A stretch of DNA of 64,000 nucleotides from JABCPE02 sp963516475 (GTDB taxonomy: Bacteria > Bacteroidota > Bacteroidia > Flavobacteriales > Weeksellaceae), in NCBI GenBank assembly GCA_963516475.1, contig CAUQBR010000005.1, forward strand, positions 59,679 to 123,678. Direction: 5' to 3'. This document shows positions 35,266-44,267 of this stretch, piece after piece. The notes beneath the pieces are model-generated. The model saw nothing but the letters and a program-made list of their open reading frames with translations. It had not been told where the DNA came from and did not search any database. The position numbers and the translations under genes are program-made. The stretch's first letter is position 1, and each line of letters begins with the position of its first letter.

Positions 35266-35733
35266 CTAAATCGTAATTTCTAAAACTTCAAACGAAAGTT
35301 TGTTCCCATTAGGAAGCACTATTTCTGCTACTTCGCCTACAGCCTTCCCTAAAAGCCCTTTGGCAATAGGAGTATTTACAGATATTTTATTAGCCTTCAG
35401 ATCACTCTCATTATCAGGAACTAATGTAAATTTCTGCTCGGCTTTGGTTGCATTATTTTTTAGTCTTACAGTCGTAAGGATAGATACTTTAGAAGTGTCT
35501 ATCTGGTTTTCTTCTATGATTTTAGAATTTGCTATTATATCCTGTAATTTGGATATTTTCAGCTCCAAAAGTCCTTGCGCTTCCTTTGCTGCATCATACT
35601 CAGCATTTTCAGAAAGGTCTCCTTTGTCTCTTGCTTCTGCAATCTGTTGAGTGATTTTTGGTCTCTCTATTGATTCCAACTGCTCTAGCTCGGCCTTCAT
35701 TTTTGCTAAGCCTTCTTTTGTAACATAATTCAT
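35266..35733 (-). CDS. greA: Transcription elongation factor GreA
   Basis: A 155-residue factor with the N-terminal coiled coil (KMKAELEQLESIERPKITQQ, then GDLSENAEYDAAKEAQG with the tip acidic residues) and a C-terminal FKBP-like domain (ISVNTPIAKGLLGKAVGEVA). It rescues backtracked RNA polymerase by promoting transcript cleavage. Normal length. Upstream region shared with the divergent lipoprotein gene. Confidence 0.96.
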   Translation of the reverse strand: MNYVTKEGLAKMKAELEQLESIERPKITQQIAEARDKGDLSENAEYDAAKEAQGLLELKISKLQDIIANSKIIEENQIDTSKVSILTTVRLKNNATKAEQKFTLVPDNESDLKANKISVNTPIAKGLLGKAVGEVAEIVLPNGNKLSFEVLEITI

Positions 35734-35771
35734 GATTTTTTTCTTTTATTTGTGTTAAATAAATAATAAAA

Positions 35772-35791
35772 TATCCGACCTTTGCCGGATA
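35772..35791. other. Short hairpin between greA and the divergent lipoprotein gene
   Basis: TATCCG-ACCTTTGC-CGGATA is a perfect 6-bp inverted repeat without a T-tract. Since greA and the next gene diverge here, it may be an operator or a leader structure of greA. Confidence 0.3.
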
Positions 35792-35845
35792 CTTCTAAAT
35801 TTTAACTAACTTTACTTTGACAAAGATAAAAAAATTTTTCTTATT

Positions 35846-36298
35846 ATGAAAATATTTAGCGTATTAAAAGCCTTTTTTATTTTATTAGTTTTCAGTTTGT
35901 TATCCCTTGTTATTTCTTGTGAAAGTAGAGCCGATACCGTGAGCTGCTTTCCCAGCCAGATTATCAATGTTCAGCTGAATCTTAACCTTCCTGCTTATGC
36001 TATTGACTTGAATACGAAAGGCTGGATTTACATCAATGAACAGCAGAGCGGTACACGCGGACTAATTTTAGTAAAAACAGGAACTGGCTTCAAGGTGTAT
36101 GACCGAAATGCGCCACACCTATGCCCTGATGCGAATACTACGCTGGAAGTTCAAAACAATATCAAAATCGTCTGCCCAAAAGACGGCGCTGAATGGATTT
36201 TACAAGATGGAACGCCTATAAAAGGCTCTGGACTGCCTCCTAAATTTTATGATTATAGTTACAATGCTGCTACGGGTATCATTTCAATCTATTATTAA
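35846..36298 (+). CDS. Lipoprotein with degenerate Rieske-like domain
   Basis: A 150-residue protein with signal peptide and lipobox (VISC, residues 22-25). The C-terminal half has the Rieske spacing: NAPHLCP, then about 20 residues later IVCPKDGAEWIL. In a true Rieske protein the two loops are C-x-H and C-x-x-H; here the histidines are absent or displaced, so a [2Fe-2S] cluster is unlikely. It resembles a family of small Bacteroidota lipoproteins with a cluster-less Rieske fold. dtd follows after 4 bases. Confidence 0.7.
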   Translation: MKIFSVLKAFFILLVFSLLSLVISCESRADTVSCFPSQIINVQLNLNLPAYAIDLNTKGWIYINEQQSGTRGLILVKTGTGFKVYDRNAPHLCPDANTTLEVQNNIKIVCPKDGAEWILQDGTPIKGSGLPPKFYDYSYNAATGIISIYY

Positions 36299-36302
36299 AC
36301 TT

Positions 36303-36752
36303 ATGAAAATCGTAATTCAAAGAGTATCAGAAGCTTTCGTAAAAGTAAATAACGAAATCACGGGCGAAATCTCCAAAGGGCTTTTGCTCCTTGTAGGCGT
36401 GGAAGAAGAAGACAATCAAGAAGATGCTGACTGGCTCGCTAAGAAAATCATTGATTTGAGGATTTTCAGTGATGAAGAAGGTAAAATGAATCTCTCTGTA
36501 AAAGATATAAATGGAGAAATACTGTGTGTAAGCCAGTTCACGCTGCTTGCCGATTACAAAAAAGGAAATCGCCCTTCTTTTATAAAAGCCGCAAGACCAG
36601 AAAAAGCTGTTCCTCTGTTTGAGTACTTCAAAGACCTCATCAAGAAATCAGGCTTAAAAACCGAGAGCGGAATTTTCGGCGCAGATATGAAAGTCTCCCT
36701 CCTCAATGACGGCCCTGTAACGATAGTGATGGACAGCAAAACGAAAAGTTAG
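36303..36752 (+). CDS. dtd: D-aminoacyl-tRNA deacylase
   Basis: A 149-residue enzyme that removes D-amino acids wrongly attached to tRNA. MKIVIQRVSEAFVKVN is the family N-terminus and fixes the start at ATG 36303. The active-site motifs are SQFTLLADYKKGNRPSF and the C-terminal Gly-cisPro region NDGPVTIVMDSK. It is translationally close to the upstream lipoprotein gene (4-base gap). Confidence 0.96.
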   Translation: MKIVIQRVSEAFVKVNNEITGEISKGLLLLVGVEEEDNQEDADWLAKKIIDLRIFSDEEGKMNLSVKDINGEILCVSQFTLLADYKKGNRPSFIKAARPEKAVPLFEYFKDLIKKSGLKTESGIFGADMKVSLLNDGPVTIVMDSKTKS

Positions 36753-36759
36753 ATTTTTT

Positions 36760-36993
36760 TCACTTAAATATTTTTTCCATAAAAAGACCAAAAACAAAAC
36801 CTACCACAAGTCCCATAAGTGAATAAATTAAGAAGTGTTTAATGAATATTTCAGATGATAGAATATTGGCTATCATTCGGCTGAGTGGTTCTTCTAATGA
36901 AGCTGTATCTGTACAGGAAACTACTCCATCTACAACGGAAAAGCCCATCCCAAAAAGCATTCCCACCACTGAAAATATACTTCTCTTTTTCAT
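36760..36993 (-). CDS. Small two-helix membrane protein, unknown function
   Basis: 77 residues from ATG 36993 (MKKRSIFSVVGMLFGMGFSV). Two hydrophobic segments, at the N-terminus and at FLIYSLMGLVVGFVFGLFM, with a polar middle containing VSCTDTASLEEPLSRMIANI. It ends 8 bases from the convergent dtd stop with no clear terminator between. No named family recognised. Confidence 0.55.
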   Translation of the reverse strand: MKKRSIFSVVGMLFGMGFSVVDGVVSCTDTASLEEPLSRMIANILSSEIFIKHFLIYSLMGLVVGFVFGLFMEKIFK

Positions 36994-37024
36994 ATCCAAT
37001 AAATATTTAAGTTTTAAATAAAAC

Positions 37025-37050
37025 AAACCTTCCCAAATTTGGAAAGGTTT
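37025..37050. terminator. Terminator of pckA
   Basis: AAACCTT..AAGGTTT with inner CC/GG pairing makes a stem-loop just downstream of the pckA stop, T-rich on the minus-strand side. Confidence 0.6.
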
Positions 37051-37059
37051 ATTTTGTTA

Positions 37060-38655
37060 TTATAATTTCGGACCTGCATTTACTAATGCTTTTCCTTCTT
37101 CTGTGTCTGTATATTGTTCAAAATATTTGATATACTTTCCTGCTAAATCTTTAGCTTTAGTTTCCCACTGAGAAGCATCAGCGTAAGTGTCTCTTGGGTC
37201 AAGAATTTCAGAAGGAACATTCGGCAATGCCGTTGGGAAAGTAAGCCCTAAAATTGGGATTTGATTTGTTTCTGCTTTATCAATAGAACCATCTAAAATA
37301 GCATCTATGATAGCTCTGGTATCTTTCAGCGAAATTCTTTTCCCTGTTCCATTCCAGCCTGTATTTACTAAATAAGCCTTTGCTCCGTGTTCTTTCATTT
37401 TAGAAACTAAAGTTTTAGAATACATCGTAGGGTGAAGTGCTAAAAACGCCTCTCCGAACGCTGGCGAGAAAGATGGCAACGGCTCTGTAACGCCTCTCTC
37501 CGTTCCTGCCATTTTAGAAGTGTATCCACATAGGAAGTGGTATTGTGCCTGCTCGTCTGTAAGGATAGAAACTGGAGGAAGCACTCCGAAAGCATCAGCA
37601 GAAAGATAAATCACTTTCTTCGCGTGCCCTGCTTTTGATGGTAAAACTATTTTACTAATGTGATAGATAGGGTAAGAAACTCTGGTATTTTCCGTGATAG
37701 AACCATCGCTGTAGTCCACCTCACCGTTATCCTTTACCACTACATTTTCCAGAAGTGCATCTCTTTTTATCGCCCCAAAAATATCTGGTTCTTTTTCCGC
37801 AGAAAGGTCTATTACTTTCGCATAACAGCCTCCCTCATAGTTGAACACGCCATTGTTATCCCAGCCGTGCTCATCATCACCGATAAGGTACCTCTTAGGG
37901 TCGGCAGAAAGCGTAGTTTTCCCTGTTCCAGAAAGCCCGAAAAACACCGCTACATCGCCTTTTTCGCCGACATTCGCAGAACAGTGCATAGATGTCATTC
38001 CTTTCAGTGGAAGGTAGTAGTTCATCATAGAGAACATTCCCTTTTTCATCTCGCCTCCGTACCAAGTTCCTCCGATAATCTGAGTTTTTTCTGAAAGGTT
38101 AAACATCACAAAGTTCTCTGAATTAAGCCCCTGTTCTTTCCAGTTCGGGTTAGTCACCTTAGAACCATTGATTACCAAGAAATCTGGCTCTCCATAATGT
38201 TCTAGGTCATAGTGAGAAGGGCGGATAAACATATTGGTAACGAAATGCGCCTGCCAAGCCACCTCCATCACGAATCTCACTTTCAGTCTCGTGTCTGGAT
38301 TGGTTCCGCAGAAAGTATCCACCACATAGATTTTTTTATTTTCAAAGGAATCAGTTACTATTTTCTTTAAATCACCAAAAATCTCAGGCGTCGTAGGCAA
38401 GTTTATTTTACCATCCCACCAAATCGTATTCTCCGTAGTTTGGTCTTTTACGATATATCTATCCTTTGGCGAACGCCCTGTGAAAACGCCTGTCTTCACA
38501 GCAACAGCACCTGAATCTGTTAAAATCCCTTTCTCAAAACCTTCGTTTTCTGGTGACATTTCATCTTGGAAAAGTTGTTCGTAGGTAGGATTATACACAA
38601 TCTCCTTAACTCCCTTAATTCCATGTTTTTCTAAATAGTTTTTAATCTGTTCCAT
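37060..38655 (-). CDS. pckA: Phosphoenolpyruvate carboxykinase (ATP)
   Basis: A 531-residue gluconeogenic enzyme that converts oxaloacetate to PEP (or the reverse, CO2-fixing direction). The ATP loop is FGLSGTGKTTLSADP, the metal/substrate segment GDDEHGWDNNGVF, and TGRSPKDRY and GGTWYGGEMKKG are the other signature sites. The start is set at MEQIKNYLEKHGIKG; the 11-codon extension upstream is not typical. Monocistronic. Confidence 0.97.
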   Translation of the reverse strand: MEQIKNYLEKHGIKGVKEIVYNPTYEQLFQDEMSPENEGFEKGILTDSGAVAVKTGVFTGRSPKDRYIVKDQTTENTIWWDGKINLPTTPEIFGDLKKIVTDSFENKKIYVVDTFCGTNPDTRLKVRFVMEVAWQAHFVTNMFIRPSHYDLEHYGEPDFLVINGSKVTNPNWKEQGLNSENFVMFNLSEKTQIIGGTWYGGEMKKGMFSMMNYYLPLKGMTSMHCSANVGEKGDVAVFFGLSGTGKTTLSADPKRYLIGDDEHGWDNNGVFNYEGGCYAKVIDLSAEKEPDIFGAIKRDALLENVVVKDNGEVDYSDGSITENTRVSYPIYHISKIVLPSKAGHAKKVIYLSADAFGVLPPVSILTDEQAQYHFLCGYTSKMAGTERGVTEPLPSFSPAFGEAFLALHPTMYSKTLVSKMKEHGAKAYLVNTGWNGTGKRISLKDTRAIIDAILDGSIDKAETNQIPILGLTFPTALPNVPSEILDPRDTYADASQWETKAKDLAGKYIKYFEQYTDTEEGKALVNAGPKL

Positions 38656-38731
38656 GTTAAATATTTTATATAAATTAACTATACGCAAATGTATTGATAT
38701 TTTTAGGTATTTCCTATGTTTTAGCTCAGTT

Positions 38732-39637
38732 TTACTTAATTATTTCATTCCAATCAAAAAAAGTATGAAATCCGTGTCCATGAAAAAAGTTTTCATATCC
38801 TTGAAATTTCCTTGTCATCACAAAATCTCCTCCCCACGCCCCAAGGCTTTTCACAAAAACAGGACAGTCAGGGAAATACTGCTGTTTGACTTTGGGAAGT
38901 CCCAAAAATTCTGAAACTTTTTTTTCGTGAATTTCCATTAAATCCGAAAACTCATCGATGTTTTTACAATTTAAAATTCTCTCTGTCAAATCCGAAAACT
39001 CGCCAACTATTTCCTTTGATTTTGGTTTGGATTTATAGAGTTTTATGCCTTCACGGCTGTCTTGTTTTTGGTTGAGATGGACAAATATCAATTCGTCCTT
39101 GAATTCTGGATTAAAATCCACTTGTTTTATCTCTCTATTTTTCCAATTTAACTGATACAAAACAGGTGTTCCCTCCATTGCTACTGCTATATCATAGCCG
39201 CTTCCACCAAGGGAAATTTCATTAAGTTCAAAAGCATCTATCCCTGCCCATTTGGCAAGATTTGCCATCAGCGTAGAACTGCTCCCCCAGCCAAAATTAG
39301 CAGGAAATTCCAGATTGGTCTTGATAAAATATGATTTTTTATCTTGTAAATGAGATGATGAAAGTTTCTGAATATTTCTGAGAACATTCACGATGAATTC
39401 CGCATTTTCGGGAAGATTAGTTTTTATAATTTTCCAATTAAGATAATCAATTTCTGCACTCATCCAAAGCCGCCCATTATGATAAGCCTCCCAAAAAACA
39501 AGAGCCTTGCCATCATTTTTTTCTTCTACACAGAGATTTTGTCCAGATTTGGTGGGAACAGCAAGTGCCGTTGCCCCATCCAGCACGAAATATTCTGAAG
39601 TGAGAAGCAGTTTACCATGTGAAAAAAAACTTTCCAT
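38732..39637 (-). CDS. GYDIA-family GHMP kinase (mevalonate-kinase-like)
   Basis: A 301-residue GHMP-fold kinase. It begins FFSHGKLLLTSEYFVLDGA like mevalonate kinases, has the ATP loop FGWGSSSTLMANLA near residue 115, and the name-giving GGSGYDIAVA. Flavobacteria make isoprenoids by the mevalonate pathway, so a mevalonate or phosphomevalonate kinase role is plausible but not proven. A perfect -7 box sits only 5 bases upstream of the ATG, which would give a nearly leaderless mRNA. Confidence 0.85.
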   Translation of the reverse strand: MESFFSHGKLLLTSEYFVLDGATALAVPTKSGQNLCVEEKNDGKALVFWEAYHNGRLWMSAEIDYLNWKIIKTNLPENAEFIVNVLRNIQKLSSSHLQDKKSYFIKTNLEFPANFGWGSSSTLMANLAKWAGIDAFELNEISLGGSGYDIAVAMEGTPVLYQLNWKNREIKQVDFNPEFKDELIFVHLNQKQDSREGIKLYKSKPKSKEIVGEFSDLTERILNCKNIDEFSDLMEIHEKKVSEFLGLPKVKQQYFPDCPVFVKSLGAWGGDFVMTRKFQGYENFFHGHGFHTFFDWNEIIK

Positions 39638-39642
39638 AAAAC

Positions 39643-39650
39643 AAAGGTAA
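39643..39650 (-). promoter_or_regulatory. -7 box very close to the GHMP kinase start
   Basis: On the minus strand TACCTTTG matches TAnnTTTG exactly and ends 5 bases before the ATG at 39637. The mRNA would have almost no 5' leader. Confidence 0.4.
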
Positions 39651-39725
39651 TAATATTTATAAACAAATTGCTATCCTCAGAATATCCAAGAATAGCAATA
39701 TTTTTTTTACGGATTACAAAATCCA

Positions 39726-40601
39726 TTATATCCCTGATGAAACCATGATACTAGGTGATATTTTCTTTATCAATCCTTGTAATGTTTTCCCTGGTCCCAC
39801 TTCCACAAAATGGTCAGCGCCATCTTTTACCATATTTTGTATCGTTTGTGTCCATTTTACAGGACCTGTCAGCTGTGCTATCAGATTCTTTTTTATTTCC
39901 TCTGGATCTGTCACAGGAGTCGTTGTTACATTCTGATAAATCGGAAGAATAGGGTTATTAAACTTAACTCCTTCTATTGCTTGTGCTAATTTTTCTTGCG
40001 CTGGCTGCATCAAAGGAGAGTGGAAAGCTCCATTCACAGGTAGTAAAAGGGCTCTTTTTGCTCCAGCTGCTTTTAGGGCTTCGCATGCCTTTTCTACTGC
40101 TGAAGTTTCACCAGAAATTACGAGCTGTCCAGGGCAGTTATAGTTCGCAGGAACTACCAATCCCTCTATCTCTGCACAAATTTTCTCTACTTTATCATCA
40201 TCCAGCCCAAGTACCGCCGCCATAGAGGAAGGATTAATATCACAAGCCTCCTGCATAGCCAAAGCTCTTTGATAAACCAGCTCCAGCCCATCTTTAAACG
40301 ATAAAACTCCATTCGCTACCAAAGCAGAGAACTCACCCAAAGAGTGTCCTGCCACCATACCTGCTCCTATTGTATTGATTGCCTTTACAATAGCTACAGA
40401 ATGAATAAAAATAGCTGGTTGTGTTATTTTGGTTTTCTTTAAATCCTCTTCTGTCCCATCAAACATCACGGACAAGATATCAAATCCCAATATATCATTA
40501 GCAGAATTCATCAAATCTCTAATCTCCTTACGGTAGTCATAAAGATCCTTACCCATCCCCACAAACTGAGACCCTTGTCCAGGAAACACTAATGCTTTCA
40601 T
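39726..40601 (-). CDS. fabD: ACP S-malonyltransferase
   Basis: A 291-residue enzyme that moves malonyl from CoA to ACP in fatty-acid synthesis. The N-terminus VFPGQGSQFVGMGKDLYD, the Ser nucleophile in GHSLGEFSALVA, and the catalytic His in NGAFHSPLMQPA are all present. It stands apart from other fab genes here. Normal length. Confidence 0.97.
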   Translation of the reverse strand: MKALVFPGQGSQFVGMGKDLYDYRKEIRDLMNSANDILGFDILSVMFDGTEEDLKKTKITQPAIFIHSVAIVKAINTIGAGMVAGHSLGEFSALVANGVLSFKDGLELVYQRALAMQEACDINPSSMAAVLGLDDDKVEKICAEIEGLVVPANYNCPGQLVISGETSAVEKACEALKAAGAKRALLLPVNGAFHSPLMQPAQEKLAQAIEGVKFNNPILPIYQNVTTTPVTDPEEIKKNLIAQLTGPVKWTQTIQNMVKDGADHFVEVGPGKTLQGLIKKISPSIMVSSGI

Positions 40602-40639
40602 ATTTTTGAAAAATCTAAATCTATTTTACTATTAAAAAA

Positions 40640-42610
40640 CTAAGGAACCAATCTTACTACTCTAAATCCAGTATTGACAAAAGCCCCATTTTTTTTGTTT
40701 CGGATATATTCAAACTTCGTTGCCAACTGAGTCTGAACCTTACTCATATTTCTTAGGACTTCTCCTTTTGATTCCCTTGCCAACATATCACTAACCACAT
40801 CAAAACCTATAATGGTGTATTTAGATGGCGTTCTACAATATTCTTTTTTAAACTCAGCCAAAACCTCCTTCTCAAAATCTCCATCTGTATTTATTTTTCT
40901 ATCCATCAAATAAACCAAATTCGCTTTACTTAAAGGATCTACATTCTTCTCAAAATCAGGGTGATAGTACATACTAAACGCCTTGATTCCTTCTGTTTGT
41001 TTGGCTAGTTCTATTATTTTCTTCGCAAATCCAGCACCTACAGCATTATTATCATTTGCTAAAATAACTACTGCTGGCAAGCTTTGCCCTGTTACCATAT
41101 TCTGCTCCAGCTCTATTCCAGATGGTGAACTAACCACCGCAATCTCGGTTTTAGATAGTTCTTTTGCTAACTGTTCTTTAAGGAAAATAACTTCTGGATT
41201 GTTTTCTTCACCTACAATAAATACTTTTTCTTTTGAATGAGCATTTTTGACCTCACGAACTATTCTCTCTGCATAAACTCTATTCCCTGGCTCTACAATC
41301 ACCAAATTATTGTATTTATACATCTCCTCTGTATGGGCAAATGGAGCTACCACAGGAATTTTTTCATTCTTCACATATTCAAGAACTTCTATCACATTTG
41401 ACTTAAAGAACGGCCCTATAATCAAATCTGTATTGGTCTTGTTAATCTGCGCCAAATTATTCTTGAAAGAATTCTCATTTTCAGCATCTATCACATTGAT
41501 ACTTACTTTTTTACCATCTCGCATTCCTCTTTGTGCAGCAAGTTTAGCACCGATTAGGAAATCCGCAGAAAGCGTTCTATACTTAGTATCATTAGTATCA
41601 AAACCAAAAGGCAGAATCAAAGCGATACTAAACACATCATCATCAGCTTTCACATATTGTCTATTGACCTTCTTGATATTCAGCACCATTCCTTGCTTTA
41701 TCCCATTAGGAAGTCCTCCATTCATTTCGGCAAGTTGGTCATATGTGATGTTATATTTATTCACAATCCCAAATGCACTTTCGCCTTTTTTAACCTCGTG
41801 AGTTACATATTCCTCTACGGAATAAGTTTTGGTTTTCACCTCTTTTGGAGGTGTGTTTTTCTCCTCTTTAGGTTTTGTATTTTTCTCAGAAGTTTCTTTC
41901 GCTGTTGTTGCTACATTTTTAGAAGATGCTGTATTTTTCACTATGATAACATCTCCAGACCTAAGCCCTCTCTGCTCCAATCCTGAATTTAATGCAAACA
42001 GTTCACTCTGTGAAATATTAAACTTCCTTGTAATTCCGTAATATGTATCTTTTGGCTGAACCACATACGCTCCATCTTCTGAAGCCAACATTTGAGTTTT
42101 TTTCTCCTCCTCTCTATCCTTTTTAGGCGTATCTACCACCTCCTGCTGAGCGGCTTTGTCGCCATACTTTCTGATTTTGTCTTCTGGCAGCACAAGCGCT
42201 TCGCCCACTTTCATATGACTTTCCAAATTAGGATTCAGCTTTCTCAGTTCTTCTTCAGAGATTTTGTATTGTCTAGTTATACCATAGATAGTCTGTTTTG
42301 GCTGAAGATAAATTTTACCCAATTTCTGATTGGATTTCTTTTCAGTAGACTTTTTATCTTCCTTTTTTTCCTCCTTTTTCTCTTCTGTTTTTTGAGTGTT
42401 TTTTTGTTTATTAGGAATAATCAAAACATCTCCTATATCTATTTTTCCATCCTTTATTTTAGGATTTTGCTTGATAAGTTCATCTACGCTGACACCATAT
42501 TTTTTAGCAATAGTAGTGGGATTTTCTTTAGCCACCACAGTATGCTTCTGCTGCTGCCCAGATAATACCGCGAACACCGTTCCTAGTATGGTTAAAAATA
42601 TTTTTTTCAT
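40640..42610 (-). CDS. Four LysM domains fused to a periplasmic-binding-protein fold
   Basis: A 656-residue secreted protein. After the signal peptide (IFLTILGTVFAVLSGQ) come four LysM repeats: about 22-68 (HTVVAKENPTTIAKKYGVS), 99-147 (TIYGITRQYKISEEEL), 175-225 (TYYGITRKFNISQSEL) and 270-320 (ESAFGIVNKYNITYDQL), separated by Lys/Glu/Thr-rich linkers. From about 330 to the end is a type I periplasmic-binding-protein fold (IALILPFGFDTNDTKYRT, DLIIGPFFKSNVIEVLEYV). LysM binds peptidoglycan; the second domain resembles the amino-acid-binding fold also used by LpoA. It likely acts on or senses cell-wall material in the periplasm. Confidence 0.85.
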   Translation of the reverse strand: MKKIFLTILGTVFAVLSGQQQKHTVVAKENPTTIAKKYGVSVDELIKQNPKIKDGKIDIGDVLIIPNKQKNTQKTEEKKEEKKEDKKSTEKKSNQKLGKIYLQPKQTIYGITRQYKISEEELRKLNPNLESHMKVGEALVLPEDKIRKYGDKAAQQEVVDTPKKDREEEKKTQMLASEDGAYVVQPKDTYYGITRKFNISQSELFALNSGLEQRGLRSGDVIIVKNTASSKNVATTAKETSEKNTKPKEEKNTPPKEVKTKTYSVEEYVTHEVKKGESAFGIVNKYNITYDQLAEMNGGLPNGIKQGMVLNIKKVNRQYVKADDDVFSIALILPFGFDTNDTKYRTLSADFLIGAKLAAQRGMRDGKKVSINVIDAENENSFKNNLAQINKTNTDLIIGPFFKSNVIEVLEYVKNEKIPVVAPFAHTEEMYKYNNLVIVEPGNRVYAERIVREVKNAHSKEKVFIVGEENNPEVIFLKEQLAKELSKTEIAVVSSPSGIELEQNMVTGQSLPAVVILANDNNAVGAGFAKKIIELAKQTEGIKAFSMYYHPDFEKNVDPLSKANLVYLMDRKINTDGDFEKEVLAEFKKEYCRTPSKYTIIGFDVVSDMLARESKGEVLRNMSKVQTQLATKFEYIRNKKNGAFVNTGFRVVRLVP

Positions 42611-42658
42611 CTGATTTTAAGTATTATTGTTTATTATTGTTATATAACAATTAGACCA

Positions 42659-42666
42659 CAAAAATA
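42659..42666 (-). promoter_or_regulatory. -7 box for the LysM fusion gene
   Basis: On the minus strand TATTTTTG matches TAnnTTTG and lies between the bshC stop and the LysM gene, about 48 bases before its ATG. Confidence 0.45.
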
Positions 42667-42677
42667 CGGCTTTATAA

Positions 42678-44255
42678 TTAAATGCACGAAATAATTAGTA
42701 CCGAGTTTTCCACATCCATTTTTTGATAGCATTCTTCTATCCATCCTTTCCCTTTCTGCGCATAAAACACACTGAAATTCAGCACTCTCTCCTGCCACAC
42801 AGCATTAGGATGAACATCTAAATATAACTGTCTCAGCTGCATATATTTCTCGTATTGTTTTATTTTTTCTGCTCGCAAAAGTCTTTTTTTCATTCGGTTA
42901 TAAGATTTAAGCTGGCGGGTCTCCTCTGCTTCTACCAAATTCCTAAAAGTCTTATCCGTAAGCGCGGATTTTTCTTCCAGCAGTCTGAAAGATTTTTTCA
43001 GCTCCTCTTCTTTTTCTGTGAGAAGCTCCAAAAGTTCCGATTCAAAAAGCAATTTTTCCTTGATAATCTCCGCATAATCCATGAAAAACTCATCTATCCC
43101 AAGTCCCATTTTCTGGATTTTATTTGCTGTTTTTTCAGTCAAGAAAAGCATTGAGTTTCTCGGAATTAAAATCGGAAAAGGAACTTCCACATGTCGGAAA
43201 TATTCTTTCAGTTCCAGCCAATACATTACCTCTGCATTTCCTCCTATATAGGCTATATTGGGAAGTATTTTTTCTTGATAAACAGGGCGCATCACTGCAT
43301 TTGGGCTGAATTTTTCTGGATAATTTTCCAGTTCCGCCAAAATTTCTTCCTCTGTGAAAAAAATATCCCTATCCACCACATGATATTTTTCTCCGTCAAA
43401 CTCTATTCTGTCGCGAGTTCCAGAGAGATAAAATAAATTAATTCCCCTTGGATTCACCTGCACTTTTCCATATTTTTTCGTAAGATTTTCTACGGATTGG
43501 TGCGTTTCTTTTTTCAGTGAATTATTTTTCAATTCATCAGTAAAAATTTCCTTCATCTGCTCTTTCAGCCCTCGGTCATCTCCATCTATCAACAGCAGCC
43601 CTCGGTCAGCAAAGAGTTTATTCACCAGTGTTTTGGTAGCTTCTGCCAGTGTATTTCCCTCTGCATAAGCCTCTTTCATCCAGCCTATCAGCTCCTTACC
43701 AAAATCATTATATTTAAATTCTTTTTCAAATTCTTCTATGAAATTGTTTCTCTCAACCTTTATTCTACCAACTGCTCCTCCTGATTTCCCATCGATGCTA
43801 TAAATGTGATTTTGAGTTTTAAAATGATTTATTTCCTCAAAATCATGGTCTTCTGTAGCCATCCAAAATATAGGAACGAATTTTTTCCCTTGAATATTTT
43901 GATTCAGAAAATCTGTCGTTTTTATCGTCTGCAAAATTTTATAAACGAAAAACGCAGGTCCTGTAAACAGATTCAGTTGATGTCCCGTAACGATAGTAAA
44001 AGCATTCTCCTGCGAAAGAGCTTGCAGGTTTTCTTTCTGTTTATCAGATAATTGCAGATTTCCTAATTGTTTTTCCAAAACCTCACAAAGAATTTTTCTC
44101 TGCTCTTTGGAATAACTTTTTTCCTTAAATTCCACCTGTTTCTGGACATTTCCCAAAGAAAATATATGTGAAGCATACTCCTCGTCAGCGAAAAAGTCCT
44201 TAATAAGGCTCGGAATGCTGTATATGTCTTTTAAAAATATCTCTTTTTTGTTCAT
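42678..44255 (-). CDS. bshC: Bacillithiol synthase, cysteine-adding enzyme
   Basis: A 525-residue protein of the BshC family, which adds cysteine to GlcN-malate to finish bacillithiol, the low-molecular-weight thiol of Bacillota and many Bacteroidota. Family segments: TIVTGHQLNLFTGPAFFVYK, FVPIFWMATEDHDFEEI, and YIGGNAEVMYWLELKEYF, with a long C-terminal coiled-coil (KEEELKKSFRLLEEKSALTD) as in the known structure. bshA and bshB are not in the window. The porin gene lies 12 bases upstream on the same strand. Confidence 0.95.
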   Translation of the reverse strand: MNKKEIFLKDIYSIPSLIKDFFADEEYASHIFSLGNVQKQVEFKEKSYSKEQRKILCEVLEKQLGNLQLSDKQKENLQALSQENAFTIVTGHQLNLFTGPAFFVYKILQTIKTTDFLNQNIQGKKFVPIFWMATEDHDFEEINHFKTQNHIYSIDGKSGGAVGRIKVERNNFIEEFEKEFKYNDFGKELIGWMKEAYAEGNTLAEATKTLVNKLFADRGLLLIDGDDRGLKEQMKEIFTDELKNNSLKKETHQSVENLTKKYGKVQVNPRGINLFYLSGTRDRIEFDGEKYHVVDRDIFFTEEEILAELENYPEKFSPNAVMRPVYQEKILPNIAYIGGNAEVMYWLELKEYFRHVEVPFPILIPRNSMLFLTEKTANKIQKMGLGIDEFFMDYAEIIKEKLLFESELLELLTEKEEELKKSFRLLEEKSALTDKTFRNLVEAEETRQLKSYNRMKKRLLRAEKIKQYEKYMQLRQLYLDVHPNAVWQERVLNFSVFYAQKGKGWIEECYQKMDVENSVLIISCI

Positions 44256-44267
44256 TTTACCTTTATT

